Below, piece by piece: positions 17,648-26,243 of a stretch of 64,000 nucleotides of DNA. The first letter of the stretch is position 1, and each line of letters starts with the position of its first letter. Below the pieces are notes generated by a model. It had not been told where the DNA came from and ran no database searches. It worked only from the letters and a program-made list of their open reading frames with translations. This DNA is from an uncultured Acidobacteriota bacterium (lineage in GTDB: Bacteria > Acidobacteriota > UBA6911 > RPQK01 > JAJDTT01): assembly GCA_951812665.1 (NCBI GenBank), contig CATOST010000016.1, positions 124,001 to 188,000 of the forward strand, given 5' to 3'. Both the position numbers and the translations under genes were made by a program.

Positions 17648-18210
17648 CGGATCCTCCCGGCCGGTGAGATCACGATCTGGATCTCGCCGGCGGAGTTGCC
17701 CAGGACGAACGTCCCGCCCGGAGCGGCGGTCCCTCGGGAATAGAAGGATATTTCGTGGTTTGGCCTCCGGACGACCCGGACTCCCCGGGGCAGGGTCAGC
17801 CAATGTCCGGCCTCTTCCCCCTCCGGTGCGATCGTGGTGCGTCCCCCTTCGTCCGAGACTCGGATCTGTACGGTCAGATTCCGCCCGATGGCCGCGGCAC
17901 GCCCCTGCTCCAGGATGGAGAGAAAGAGATGAGACCCCTGCGACAGCCGCCAGTTGTCCCGCACCTGCTGATAGGATGGCCATGCCAGCGAGGCCAGAAA
18001 GCCGATGAGCAGGCAGGTCAAGGTGACTTCCAGGAGCTGATAGCCGAATGCGTTTCCCCATGCGGGGGGCCGCGATCGGCGGGATCGGTTTCCGGCAGTC
18101 GCTCCCGAGTATTGAAATGGTGGCAGGATTGCGGAAAACTCTGACCAACGAGTCAGCGGAACAGCGTTGTCGGCAGCGATGGTCTCCCTCGTTTCCTGTG
18201 TTGGTTTCAC
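17632..18210 (-). CDS. Pseudopilin, GspH/FimT-like
   Basis: This 192-residue protein contains NAFGYQLLEVTLTCLLIGFL, a prepilin-type sequence (Gly at -1, Glu at +5), after an unusually long N-terminal region of about 55 residues. After the helix, SILEQGRAAAIGRN resembles the conserved GspH/FimT segment. The annotated start is GTG 18210 with no convincing ribosome site, and the long leader suggests that a later non-ATG start is used. It is the first gene of the cluster. The peptidase that would process these proteins is at 24.4 kb. Confidence 0.68.
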   Translation of the reverse strand: MKPTQETRETIAADNAVPLTRWSEFSAILPPFQYSGATAGNRSRRSRPPAWGNAFGYQLLEVTLTCLLIGFLASLAWPSYQQVRDNWRLSQGSHLFLSILEQGRAAAIGRNLTVQIRVSDEGGRTTIAPEGEEAGHWLTLPRGVRVVRRPNHEISFYSRGTAAPGGTFVLGNSAGEIQIVISPAGRIRWQRI

Positions 18211-18379
18211 ATCCCCAGCAAACGCCGCCGTTCAGAAAACTGCGAACCCGCCTCCGATCCTGTTTGCCAATCCTCACTCTCCCACAGGCTCGATGACTAC
18301 CGATCCATCAATCGACTGGCTCAGTCAAGTGCCAAAATCAATGGACACTTGACCTGTCCCTGCTGATGACGCCAAATTC

Positions 18380-18410
18380 TTGACATGCTGAGGGAGGGAT
18401 CGTGTAGGAT
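18380..18410 (+). promoter_or_regulatory. Possible promoter before the NYN-domain remnant
   Basis: TTGACA (18380-18385) is followed 19 bases later by TAGGAT (18405-18410). The -35 box is perfect but the spacing is two bases longer than optimal. It points at the truncated NYN gene starting at 18517. Confidence 0.4.
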
Positions 18411-18455
18411 GAATGTCTGAAAAATGGACCCAGGAGTTCCCGTGGGCACTCTTGG

Positions 18456-18489
18456 AAAAATTATGGCCCGTGCTAATCACACGGGCCAT
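18456..18489 (-). terminator. Rho-independent terminator (minus strand)
   Basis: A perfect 10-base stem (18463-18472 with 18480-18489, ATGGCCCGTG and its complement) with a 7-base loop is followed on the minus strand by AATTTTT (18462-18456). It would stop transcripts coming from nnrD-tsaE before the pseudopilin operon. On the plus strand no U-run follows. As a palindrome it could also serve as an operator. Confidence 0.55.
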
Positions 18490-18516
18490 ATTCATTCTGG
18501 GACCAAGAACACAATC

Positions 18517-18747
18517 ATGGGAGTTTCAGCTGTCTTCATCGACGGTGGCTATCTTGAAAAAGTTCTAAAACACGACCACGGTCAGGCCAATATCGACTTT
18601 GCGAAAGCAGTGAAGAATGAAGGTGTTCTGGTAACTCTGTGGCACGGTAGCTCCCTTCAGACGCGTGCCAGCCGGGAGCTCTTCGATCTGGCGGATGAGC
18701 GACGCGAGCTGACGGCTGACATAATCAGGCGACTTCGAATGCCATGA
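18517..18747 (+). pseudogene. NYN-domain (LabA/DUF88-like) gene with internal deletion
   Basis: The first 30 codons (MGVSAVFIDGGYLEKVLK) look like the start of NYN-domain PIN-like ribonucleases, with the early aspartate of VFIDGGYL. The last 45 codons (EGVLVTLWHGSS..., ASRELFDLADERRELTADII) look like the C-terminal part of the same family. The product would be only 76 residues, whereas the family is usually around 160-250. The central part with the other catalytic acids is missing, joined in frame. I infer an in-frame deletion leaving an inactive remnant. An upstream in-frame ATG exists at 18424, but the domain begins at 18517. Confidence 0.6.
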
Positions 18748-18857
18748 TTTCAATAGTTGCCTTCTCGGTCTTTCCGGCCTGACCTGACGGCGCTTCCCCT
18801 CGTCGCTGACACACCTTCCCAAAGTCTCACCCTGCGGTCTCCCGATTCGACCGCCTC

Positions 18858-19343
18858 CTATGTTGCTTCTTCCCTTTCCTCTCCGAAGTCGATTTCCAGC
18901 AGGCGGTCGTCGCTCGCCGGGTCCACCAGGATTCGGATACGGACGGGGTCGTCCACGGGCAAATCGAGCTTTTCTCCCCATTCGATGATGACGACGGCTT
19001 CCCGCTCCAGGATCTCCTCGATACCGATGGAATGGAAGTCGTCCGCTCCCTCCAGGCGGTACAGGTCGACGTGGTAGATGCGACCGCGAGCCGACGGGTA
19101 CTCGTTGATCAGGGTGAAAGAGGGACTTCGGACCAGGGAGAGATCTTCGACCTCCAGACCGGCTGCCAAGGCCTGGGTGAACACCGTTTTGCCGGCTCCC
19201 AGCTCTCCGGAGAGCAGGACCACTCGCGGAGGGTGCAGCGTCTCGCCCAGCCTGAGGCCGATGCGCCGTGTCTCCTCTTCGCTGCTGGAGCGAAGGACCT
19301 GGCTAGCCCGCATTTCCCACCGGGTCGCTGTGCTGCCCTCCAC
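18858..19343 (-). CDS. tsaE: tRNA threonylcarbamoyladenosine biosynthesis ATPase TsaE
   Basis: This is the P-loop ATPase that works with TsaB, TsaC and TsaD to make t6A37 in tRNAs reading ANN codons; 161 residues. Walker A is GELGAGKTVF, followed by the family segments SPSFTLINEYP, IYHVDLYRLEG and VIIEWGEKL. The start at 19343 overlaps the nnrD end by 41 bases; an internal ATG at 19313 (MRASQVLRSS) would reduce this to 11 and fits the family length better. The nnrD-tsaE order is common in bacteria. Confidence 0.93.
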   Translation of the reverse strand: MEGSTATRWEMRASQVLRSSSEEETRRIGLRLGETLHPPRVVLLSGELGAGKTVFTQALAAGLEVEDLSLVRSPSFTLINEYPSARGRIYHVDLYRLEGADDFHSIGIEEILEREAVVIIEWGEKLDLPVDDPVRIRILVDPASDDRLLEIDFGEEREEAT

Positions 19344-20994
19344 GACCGCGCAGTTGAAGGAAGGCCGATCCCAGGTGATCGATGATGTCTCCGGCCGCCA
19401 GCGAGTCCATCCCCTGTGTTTGGGCCGCCAGATCGCCGGCCAGGGAATGGAGGTAGACGGCGGAGACGACGGCGTCGGTGGTCTGCGCCGGAGAGACCCG
19501 GGCCTGAGCCCGATACTGGCCCAGGAAAGAGGTGATCATGCCGGTAAGGACGTCGCCGCTTCCTGCGGTGGCCATTCCCGGGTTTCCCAGCGGACAGGCA
19601 TAGACCTGGCCGTCCGGCGACGCCACCAAGGTCCGGAACCCCTTGAGCACGAGCCAGAGGTTCCGGCCCCGGGCGAATTCGCGGGCGATGGAGATCCCGT
19701 TCTCGGTGATTTGGGGAATGGAATGGGCCGTCAGGCGGGCAAACTCGCCCGGGTGGGGAGTGATGACGAGGGGTTGACCCTTCAGGTTGACCAACTCGTG
19801 GGCTTGGCCGGCATAGGCGTTCAAGGCGTCGGCATCCAGGACCAGGGGAACCTCGGCCTCCTGCGTCAGGCGCCGAACCACGTCGACGGTTTCCTTCTCC
19901 GTGGTCAGGCCCGGTCCCAGGCCGGCGGCGTCCTTGCCCTCCAATAGTTCCAGAATGCGATCGATTCCGGACGAGGCCAAGGTTCCAGCGGACGTGGACG
20001 GCGCCCCTTCGGTCATGATCTCAGGCTGGAAGGAGGCCATCAGGGGTTGGACGGCGTCGGGGGCCAAGCCCGTCACCAGGCCGGACCCGGATCTCAACGC
20101 GGCTCGGGAGGCCAAGGCGGCGGCCCCGGTCTTGCCCCGGCTTCCCGCAATGACCGCGACGTGCCCGAATGTCCCCTTGTGAGAGAAGCTCTTCCGGGCC
20201 GGCAGGACCGCCTGAATCCGGGCCGGCATCATCAGGTTCAGGAAGTGGTCCGGGGTGTCCAGTAACTGGGACGGCGTCCCGATGGGAGTGACGTAGATCT
20301 GCCCGAACGTCTCCGGCTCCTGGTGAAGAATGTGGGCGATTTTGGGGGCCGTGAAGGTGACGGTGGCGTGAGCCCGGACCGATGGCCCGATCGGCCGGAG
20401 GCCGTCGGAGGGTGTACCCGTAGGGATGTCCACGGCCAGCACGAAGGCGCCGCTGCCGTTGACATCCCGAACCACCTGCGCCAGCAGTCCGGTTACGGGA
20501 CGTCCGAGCCCGGTACCCAGGAGGGCGTCCACCAGGATCCGGCAGTTGCCGAGGATGGGGGCAACTTCCGCCCACTCCTCCCGAGAGGTCACGGACACCA
20601 CCTCGCCGCCGGATTTCCGGTAGGCCTTCAATTGGACGGCGGCGTCTCCCCGCATCTGTTCGGGGCGGCAGAGCAGGACCACCGTCGGAGCAGATTCGCG
20701 GCGCGCCAATTGGCGGGCCAGGACCAGACCGTCTCCGCCGTTGTTCCCTTTGCCGCAGAGAATCACGGTAGAGTGGCTGGCGAGCCGTTCCCCGAAGTGG
20801 GATTTCAGGACCTGATACAGGTTCAGGCCGGCATTTTCCATCAACAGCAGGCTGGGGAGTCCGCAGTCCCGGGTGGTGAGTCGATCCACGGTCCCCATCT
20901 GGGACGCGGCCAGTATCTTGGCCCAGGAGCGGACCTCTCCGCCGAGGAAGACGGGCGGCCCTGAACTATTGAACCCGGGAGCTTGTGGAAGCAT
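19303..20994 (-). CDS. nnrD: Bifunctional NAD(P)H-hydrate epimerase / ADP-dependent dehydratase
   Basis: This enzyme repairs hydrated NAD(P)H. The N-terminal half is the YjeF/AIBP epimerase (SLLLMENAGLNL, CGKGNNGGDGLVLARQL, VDALLGTGLGR). The C-terminal half is the ribokinase-like dehydratase (KGTFGHVAVIAGSRGKTGAA, LDADALNAY, TPHPGEFARL, and the catalytic NPGMATAGSGDVLTGMI). I start at ATG 20994 (about 563 residues); the frame is open to 21033 and the first 25 residues are not conserved-looking. It is divergent from the M48 protease gene and overlaps tsaE. Confidence 0.93.
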   Translation of the reverse strand: MLPQAPGFNSSGPPVFLGGEVRSWAKILAASQMGTVDRLTTRDCGLPSLLLMENAGLNLYQVLKSHFGERLASHSTVILCGKGNNGGDGLVLARQLARRESAPTVVLLCRPEQMRGDAAVQLKAYRKSGGEVVSVTSREEWAEVAPILGNCRILVDALLGTGLGRPVTGLLAQVVRDVNGSGAFVLAVDIPTGTPSDGLRPIGPSVRAHATVTFTAPKIAHILHQEPETFGQIYVTPIGTPSQLLDTPDHFLNLMMPARIQAVLPARKSFSHKGTFGHVAVIAGSRGKTGAAALASRAALRSGSGLVTGLAPDAVQPLMASFQPEIMTEGAPSTSAGTLASSGIDRILELLEGKDAAGLGPGLTTEKETVDVVRRLTQEAEVPLVLDADALNAYAGQAHELVNLKGQPLVITPHPGEFARLTAHSIPQITENGISIAREFARGRNLWLVLKGFRTLVASPDGQVYACPLGNPGMATAGSGDVLTGMITSFLGQYRAQARVSPAQTTDAVVSAVYLHSLAGDLAAQTQGMDSLAAGDIIDHLGSAFLQLRGRGGQHSDPVGNAG

Positions 20995-21064
20995 CGGAAT
21001 ATGGTGAAGGAAGTTAGCAGAGATGCGGCGCACATGGAAAGTTTGTGACGGTTCCGGTGCATTC

Positions 21065-21094
21065 TTGGCAGATCTGCCTGGCTATGGATATACT
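21065..21094 (+). promoter_or_regulatory. Promoter of the M48 protease gene
   Basis: TTGGCA (21065-21070) is separated by 18 bases from TATACT (21089-21094). The predicted start near 21101 lies downstream of the in-frame ATG at 21097, supporting the ATG at 21130 as the real translation start. Confidence 0.6.
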
Positions 21095-21129
21095 GAATGT
21101 CAGTCCCTAAACCACATGAGGGCGCTACC

Positions 21130-22191
21130 ATGACCAAAAGAACCAGAATCCCGGTCACTCTCTTGACCGCCGCCTTGGTGCTTCTGCTGAACGTGCCGAC
21201 ACGTTCCGGGCGCAAACACGAAGATGTCGAAAATATCGGCAATCGGGACATCAACGGGAAGGTGGCCCTGATCTTCCCCAACTTCGTGTCGCTGGAGAAG
21301 GAGATCCAAATTGGCGCCCAGTACGCCCAGCAGATCGAGCAGACCGCCCGGCTGGTGGAAGATCCCGTCGTGAACGAGTTCGTCGACGGGCTGGGCCAGC
21401 TCATCGTGAAGAACTCGGATGCGAAAGTTCCCTTCGTGATCCGCGTCCTCGATTCCGAGGAGGTGAACGCCTTCGCCTTGCCAGGCGGCTACTTCTTCGT
21501 GAACAAGGGGCTGATCCTGGAGGCCGAGGACGAAGCCGAGCTGGCCGGAGTCATGGCTCACGAGATCGCGCACGTGACGGCCCGGCATGCCACCGAGAGG
21601 ATGACCAAGGGCAACCTCATGCAGTTTGCGGCCCTGCCGGCCCTGATCCTCACCGGTGGCTGGACTCAGTACGCCCTCTATCAGGGGTTGGGACTGGGCA
21701 TGAACCTGGCGGTTCTGGGCATTACCCGCAAGTCGGAGGCCGAAGCCGATCAGTTGGGGACCCAGTATCTCTGGAACACGGGATACGATCCCCAGGGTTT
21801 CATCTCCTTCTTCGAGAAGATGCAGGCCAAGGACAAGAACCGTCCCGGCAAGTTCGCCAGCTTCTTCCGGACTCACCCCAGCTTCGAAAACCGGATCGCC
21901 AAGGTGAACGAGGAGATCTCCTATTTGCCTGCCAAGGACGAGTACGTGGTCAGCACCTCCGAGTTCGACCGGGTGAAGGCGCGGCTGATTCAAATGGATC
22001 GTGCGGAGATCCGTCCGGGGCAGGGCGGAACCAAGAGCGGCGCTTCCCGGCCCACCTTGAAGCGCCGGACCAACGACCGGGACGATCGGGAAGAGCCCAC
22101 GTTGAAGGGCGACCGTCCGACCTTGAAGCGGCCCTCCCTGAAGCGGACGCGGCCGAGCGAGTCCGAGTCCGAGCCTGAGTCCGAGAATTGA
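21130..22191 (+). CDS. M48-family zinc metalloprotease (BepA/Oma1-like)
   Basis: This exported zinc endopeptidase (353 residues) has a Sec-type signal sequence (VTLLTAALVLLLNVPTRS), the zinc motif HEIAHVTARH (H144) and the downstream ligand region KSEAEADQLG. In this family such periplasmic proteases degrade or help assemble outer-membrane proteins. The last 60 residues form an unusual low-complexity tail with repeated PTLK units, then a Ser/Glu/Pro run (SESESEPESEN), not part of the peptidase fold. The start ATG 21130 has GAGGG upstream and follows the promoter at 21065. Confidence 0.9.
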   Translation: MTKRTRIPVTLLTAALVLLLNVPTRSGRKHEDVENIGNRDINGKVALIFPNFVSLEKEIQIGAQYAQQIEQTARLVEDPVVNEFVDGLGQLIVKNSDAKVPFVIRVLDSEEVNAFALPGGYFFVNKGLILEAEDEAELAGVMAHEIAHVTARHATERMTKGNLMQFAALPALILTGGWTQYALYQGLGLGMNLAVLGITRKSEAEADQLGTQYLWNTGYDPQGFISFFEKMQAKDKNRPGKFASFFRTHPSFENRIAKVNEEISYLPAKDEYVVSTSEFDRVKARLIQMDRAEIRPGQGGTKSGASRPTLKRRTNDRDDREEPTLKGDRPTLKRPSLKRTRPSESESEPESEN

Positions 22192-22610
22192 CGGCACGCA
22201 TTCCGGCGTCTCCGGCAGGTCCCGCGTAGCGCCGGTCGAATGCCGCGATCACCTTCAGCGCCGGCTCCTGGAGGGTCCTCCCTCGGTGGCCGGCGCTCCG
22301 AGCCCTTTCCAGCCCGTGGCAAAAGTCGTCACGGCATTCGACCGTCCCTGCATCGTGCGAGGACTGCGTTGCTTTTGGCTCACATACTCCCGGTATGCTC
22401 CGTCCGTTGCGCCTGGTCCGGCGGGCGCAGGAACGGTCTCGGTGCTCGCGCGACTTTCACCACGGACTGGCACCCCACCTCCAGCTAGTTGAAACAATCT
22501 TCCCGTGTCGTCGTACACCATAGGGATGAGCCCTCGTGGTACAGTCCGGGCTGGTTGTGCGGGGGGCTTTGCCACGGTCCGTCTAGTCTTGAGCCTTTCC
22601 GGGAGATGCG
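22192..22610. other. Non-coding interval
   Basis: There are 419 bases between the M48 protease and the TolC-like gene. Open frames here (for example 22255-22575 minus) show no protein-like composition or ribosome site. I see no tRNA, clear terminator or strong promoter. GGGAG six bases before 22611 is the ribosome site of the next gene. Confidence 0.5.
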
Positions 22611-24296
22611 ATGAAGAGCGTCAAGGGAATTATCCTTCCGATTGTTTTCGTGTTTGCGTTGCCCTTCTTGCGAGCTGTCCCGCAAGAAAAATCGGCCCCT
22701 GATCAAGAGGGTCCGAAGATGCCGGAGATCGACCGGCCCGAGTCGTGGGCGGATCGGATGCGCCGTGAGAGACCGGTCCGGGAGTTGAGCGTCAAGGACG
22801 CCATCCGGCTGGCGCTGATCAACAACCTGGAGATCGCCATCGAGGACTACAACGAGGATCTGAACCGCCAGCAGATCTTCGGAACCAGGGGCTTTTACGA
22901 TCCCAGGCTCCAGTTCGAGGTAGGCTGGGCGGCCACCGAGAATCCGGCTCGGTCCATTTTGGACGCGGGCCGGGGAATTCCGGTAAACACTACGAATCGG
23001 ATCTACTTCGACACGTCGCTGGTGCAGAATCTGCCCAACGGAAGCAGCCTCACCTTGAACTTCAACAATAACCGCTTCAGCACCAACAGCGCCTTTTCCT
23101 TCATGAACCCCTCTTTCGGATCCAACTTCGCCGCGTCCCTGCGCCAGCCGCTGTTGAGGGGATTTCGACAGACTCAGACCAGGCGTCAGCTCAAGCTCTA
23201 CAACCTGGATATCGAGATCAGCGACAGCCAGTTTCAACAGAAGGTGTCGGAGATCGTCCAGCAGGTGCAGAACCAGTACTGGGAGCTGGTGTTCGCCATC
23301 GAGAGCTACGAGGCCATTCGCAAGTCCATGGAGCTGGCCATTATCCAGCATGAGAACAATCAGAAACGGGTCCGGATCGGCGTCATGGCGCCCATCGAGG
23401 TCACTGCCTCCCGGGCCGAGGTGGCCACGCGCGAGCAGGAGATGATCCAGTCGGAGGTTCAGATCATCACCTCCCAGAACGGACTCAAGCGGTACCTGGC
23501 GCCGGATCCGACGGCGGCCATCTGGAATCTGACCCTGATCCCGACCCAGCTTCCCCGGGTCCAGGATCTGACGATCACCCTGGACGAGGCCATCTCCAGG
23601 GCCATGGAGAGGCGCCCCGAATTGGAACAGAACCGGCTGGAACGGGAACAGGTGGAGGTGGACCGGGAGTACTACCAACGGGAAGGAAGACCCACTGTCG
23701 ACCTGGTGGCGAGCCTGACCAACACGGGCCGCGCCGGCGAGGTCTTCGGGAGCGAGTTCGTGGATACCGATGGAGACGGCGTCCCCGACACGCGACTGGA
23801 GAACGTACCTCAGCCGTCGAATCCTTTCTTCGGCAGTTTCGGGAAATCGTGGGGCCAGGTCTTCGGATTCGACTACATCAACTACACCTTGGGCGTCAGC
23901 GTGGAGATTCCGCTGAGGAACCGGGCCAACGAAGCGGATCGAGCGAGGATCTTGATCCAAGATCGCCGGCTCGCCAGCCAACTGAAGAACCAGCAGCAGA
24001 TGATCATCGTGGAAGTGCGCAATGCCTTTGAGAGCATCGCCACCCAGAGGAAACGCCTGCAGGCGGCCCAGGTTGCGCGCCAGCTCTCGGAGGCGCAGTT
24101 GGAGGGCGAGAACAAGCGTTTCCAAGCCGGCTTGTCCACCAACTTCGAAGTGCTCCGGTATCAGCGGGACCTGAGCCAGTCGCAGGTGCAGGAACTGAGG
24201 GCGCGGGTGGACTATCAGCAGGCCGTGACCGACCTGGAGACGGCCATGTACACCATTGTCGACAGCAGCGACATTGTAATGGCCCGCCGTGATTAG
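22611..24296 (+). CDS. TolC-family outer-membrane efflux protein
   Basis: This outer-membrane channel-tunnel subunit (561 residues) would export substrates delivered by inner-membrane pumps. It has an N-terminal signal sequence (IILPIVFVFALPFLRA), two long heptad-rich helical repeats (about residues 190-280 and 440-540), and beta-strand segments between them (FDTSLVQNLPNGSSLTLNFN). It is longer than E. coli TolC because of an N-terminal extension and an inserted loop with a DTDGDGVPDTR motif, which looks like a calcium-binding thrombospondin-type-3 unit. No adaptor or pump gene is adjacent, so it may be shared by several exporters. Confidence 0.88.
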   Translation: MKSVKGIILPIVFVFALPFLRAVPQEKSAPDQEGPKMPEIDRPESWADRMRRERPVRELSVKDAIRLALINNLEIAIEDYNEDLNRQQIFGTRGFYDPRLQFEVGWAATENPARSILDAGRGIPVNTTNRIYFDTSLVQNLPNGSSLTLNFNNNRFSTNSAFSFMNPSFGSNFAASLRQPLLRGFRQTQTRRQLKLYNLDIEISDSQFQQKVSEIVQQVQNQYWELVFAIESYEAIRKSMELAIIQHENNQKRVRIGVMAPIEVTASRAEVATREQEMIQSEVQIITSQNGLKRYLAPDPTAAIWNLTLIPTQLPRVQDLTITLDEAISRAMERRPELEQNRLEREQVEVDREYYQREGRPTVDLVASLTNTGRAGEVFGSEFVDTDGDGVPDTRLENVPQPSNPFFGSFGKSWGQVFGFDYINYTLGVSVEIPLRNRANEADRARILIQDRRLASQLKNQQQMIIVEVRNAFESIATQRKRLQAAQVARQLSEAQLEGENKRFQAGLSTNFEVLRYQRDLSQSQVQELRARVDYQQAVTDLETAMYTIVDSSDIVMARRD

Positions 24297-24366
24297 TCCG
24301 GCATTCGGGCAGCTCCGTCTCCTGAGGCGACCGGACCCTTCCGAGCCGCGCGTATAATTGCGGGAG

Positions 24367-25173
24367 ATGGATTGGATCGCAGCCGTGCCGGCCCTGGCCG
24401 GATTGGTGACCGGAAGCTTTCTCAACGTTTGCATTCATCGTCTCCCACGCCGGGAGTCGGTCATTCGGCCCCGTTCCCGCTGCCCGAACTGCTCGAAACC
24501 GATATCGGCCGGGGACAACATTCCGGTCTTGAGCTTCCTGCTCCTCAAGGGTCGCTGCCGCTCCTGCCACCAGCGCATCTCTCTCCGGTACCCGTTGGTG
24601 GAGGCCGCGACCGCGGCTCTTTTTGTCGCCGCCTGGATGCGGTTCGGTTGGTCCTCGACCTTTGTGGTCAGCTGCCTGTTCCTGGCGTTGATCCTGACTC
24701 TCACGGTCATCGACCTTTACCATCGAATCCTGCCCGACGTCCTGACGTTCGGAGGTTTGGCGGCCGGCGTCGTCCTGTCTCCTCTTCAGGATCCGGATTT
24801 CTTCCACTGGGAGGCGGAGCCGACGTCGCTCCCGGCTTGGGACCACCTGGGATTCTCCCTCCTGGGAGCCGTGTCGGGAGGCGGCTGCCTGTGGTTGATC
24901 GCGACCCTCTACCGACGTTTTTCGGGTGTCGACGGGATGGGATTCGGCGACGTCAAGATGACGGCCATGCTGGGTGCCTTCCTGGGCTGGAGGTGTGCCT
25001 GGCTGAGCGTCTTCCTGGGTTCGGTGGTGGGGGCCGTCGCCGGCGCCATCTACATGCGGGCCCGCTCCGAGGGAAGGAGCTACCCGTTGCCGTTCGGCAC
25101 CTTTCTGGGTGTCGCTGCGGCTGCGGTCGCCCTTTGGGGCCCCGAGATCCTGCGCTGGTACTTCTCCGATTGA
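24367..25173 (+). CDS. pilD: Prepilin peptidase / N-methyltransferase (PilD/GspO)
   Basis: This membrane aspartic protease cleaves type III signal peptides of pilins and pseudopilins and methylates the new N-terminus; 268 residues. It starts with TGSFLNVCIHRLPR, followed by a zinc site of two CxxC pairs (CPNCSKPIS and CRSCHQRIS). Catalytic aspartates are in VIDLYHRILPD and GMGFGDVKMTAML (GxGD type). About eight helices are visible. ATG 24367 is preferred over TTG 24358 because the peptide then begins right before the first helix. It probably processes the four pseudopilins at 15.5-18.2 kb. Confidence 0.93.
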   Translation: MDWIAAVPALAGLVTGSFLNVCIHRLPRRESVIRPRSRCPNCSKPISAGDNIPVLSFLLLKGRCRSCHQRISLRYPLVEAATAALFVAAWMRFGWSSTFVVSCLFLALILTLTVIDLYHRILPDVLTFGGLAAGVVLSPLQDPDFFHWEAEPTSLPAWDHLGFSLLGAVSGGGCLWLIATLYRRFSGVDGMGFGDVKMTAMLGAFLGWRCAWLSVFLGSVVGAVAGAIYMRARSEGRSYPLPFGTFLGVAAAAVALWGPEILRWYFSD

Positions 25174-25183
25174 CGGCCTTTTG

Positions 25184-26051
25184 ATGCGGATCAGCACCAC
25201 ACCCTTCCGGGTCAACGGGCGGGAATACCGGCCCCCGGCCAAGCCGCTGGTGGTGGTCTGCATCGATGGCTGCGGGCCCGAGTACCTGGAGGTCTCCAGG
25301 AGTCGGGGCCGCATGCCTCATCTGGACGGTCTGGCCGCTGGTGGATTCGAGTCCGTGGTCCGGGGCGCCCTCCCCTCCTTCACCAACGTGAACAATGCTG
25401 CCATCGTCTCGGGGGTCCCGCCGTCCGTGACCGGTATCAGCGGCAACTTCTTTCTCGATCCCCGGACCGGCCGGGAACTGATGATGAACTCGGCCCGACG
25501 GGAGCCCCAACGTCGTCTATCTCGACTCTCTGTTGAGAGATCGTTTCGGAGCGGGAAACCGAGTCGTCTGTCCCATCACGGACCCCTACGTCGTTCACCA
25601 CGGCTCTCTGGGTTCGGCGGTCATGGTGCACGTGACCGAACCCCTGCAGACCGCTGCCGTGGCCGGTTGGATTCGCCGGTTGCCCGGCATCGACGAAGTC
25701 TACGATTGCGTTGCGGCGTCGAGAGAGCTGGACCTGCCGGCCGACCGCATCGGCGATCTGGTGGTGATGGCGGACGCCGGCGCCGTCATCGGGAGGACCC
25801 CTGCCGACCATGATCTCAGCGTCCTGAACCAACCTCTCAGGTCCCACGGCGGACGCCATGAAGAGATGGTCCCCATGCTGTTGTCCGAGCCTTTGAGCGA
25901 CGAGTACCGGACCCGGGCGGCGCACGGAGCCCGGAACTACGAAATTTTCGACTACCTCTGCAACGGCGTCCGGGAGGAAAAAGGAAAGAGAAAGGAGGAA
26001 AGAGTGAAGAAAGGCGGGTCGTTTACGCGTAGTGGGGCGCAGGCCGGATAA
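25184..26051 (+). pseudogene. Phosphonoacetate-hydrolase-like gene with central deletion and frameshift
   Basis: Two frames carry the two ends of one alkaline-phosphatase-superfamily protein resembling phosphonoacetate hydrolase (PhnA). The first (from ATG 25184) reads KPLVVVCIDGCGPEYLEVSR, a metal-binding start, then LPSFTNVNNAAIVSGVPPS with the nucleophile threonine, and ends its similarity at about 25500 (ELMMNSAR). The second frame picks up at about 25506 (SPNVVYLDSLL) and contains VVMADAGAVIG, SHGGRHEEMVPML and YEIFDYLCNG. About 270 codons remain where I would expect about 400. The middle, with further metal ligands, is absent and the halves are out of frame. The last 25 codons run into a purine-rich tract and are probably not native. 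Confidence 0.65.
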
Positions 26052-26175
26052 TGGTCTCGTCGAGGACAAGCTTGCCGGATTGGCTCGAGCTTTTGTTTCT
26101 CTCCTGACTCCGCCGGGTGCCGCCCTCTGGAACAGCTCCTCACTACTCTTTCCTCTTTTTCTCATTTCTCTTCCC
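25972..26175. repeat. Purine tract and inverted pyrimidine tract
   Basis: A nearly pure purine run (25972-26014) is mirrored about 150 bases later by a pyrimidine-rich run (about 26136-26175). An 11-base core GAGGAAAGAGT (25995-26005) recurs as its complement at 26145-26155. It lies at the broken 3' end of the phosphonoacetate-hydrolase remnant. It may be a decayed repeat or a transcript-level hairpin; low complexity weakens the case. Confidence 0.3.
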
Positions 26176-26243
26176 CCATTTTCGCGTTTTTTCCTTCCGG
26201 AGCGTTAGGCTCAGATAGACAACCCAAACCATAGGAGGTACAC

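Noticed and set aside
22255..22575. 106-codon minus-strand frame in the M48-TolC gap
   Set aside because: It has no ribosome site and no domain, and the composition is typical of GC-rich non-coding DNA.
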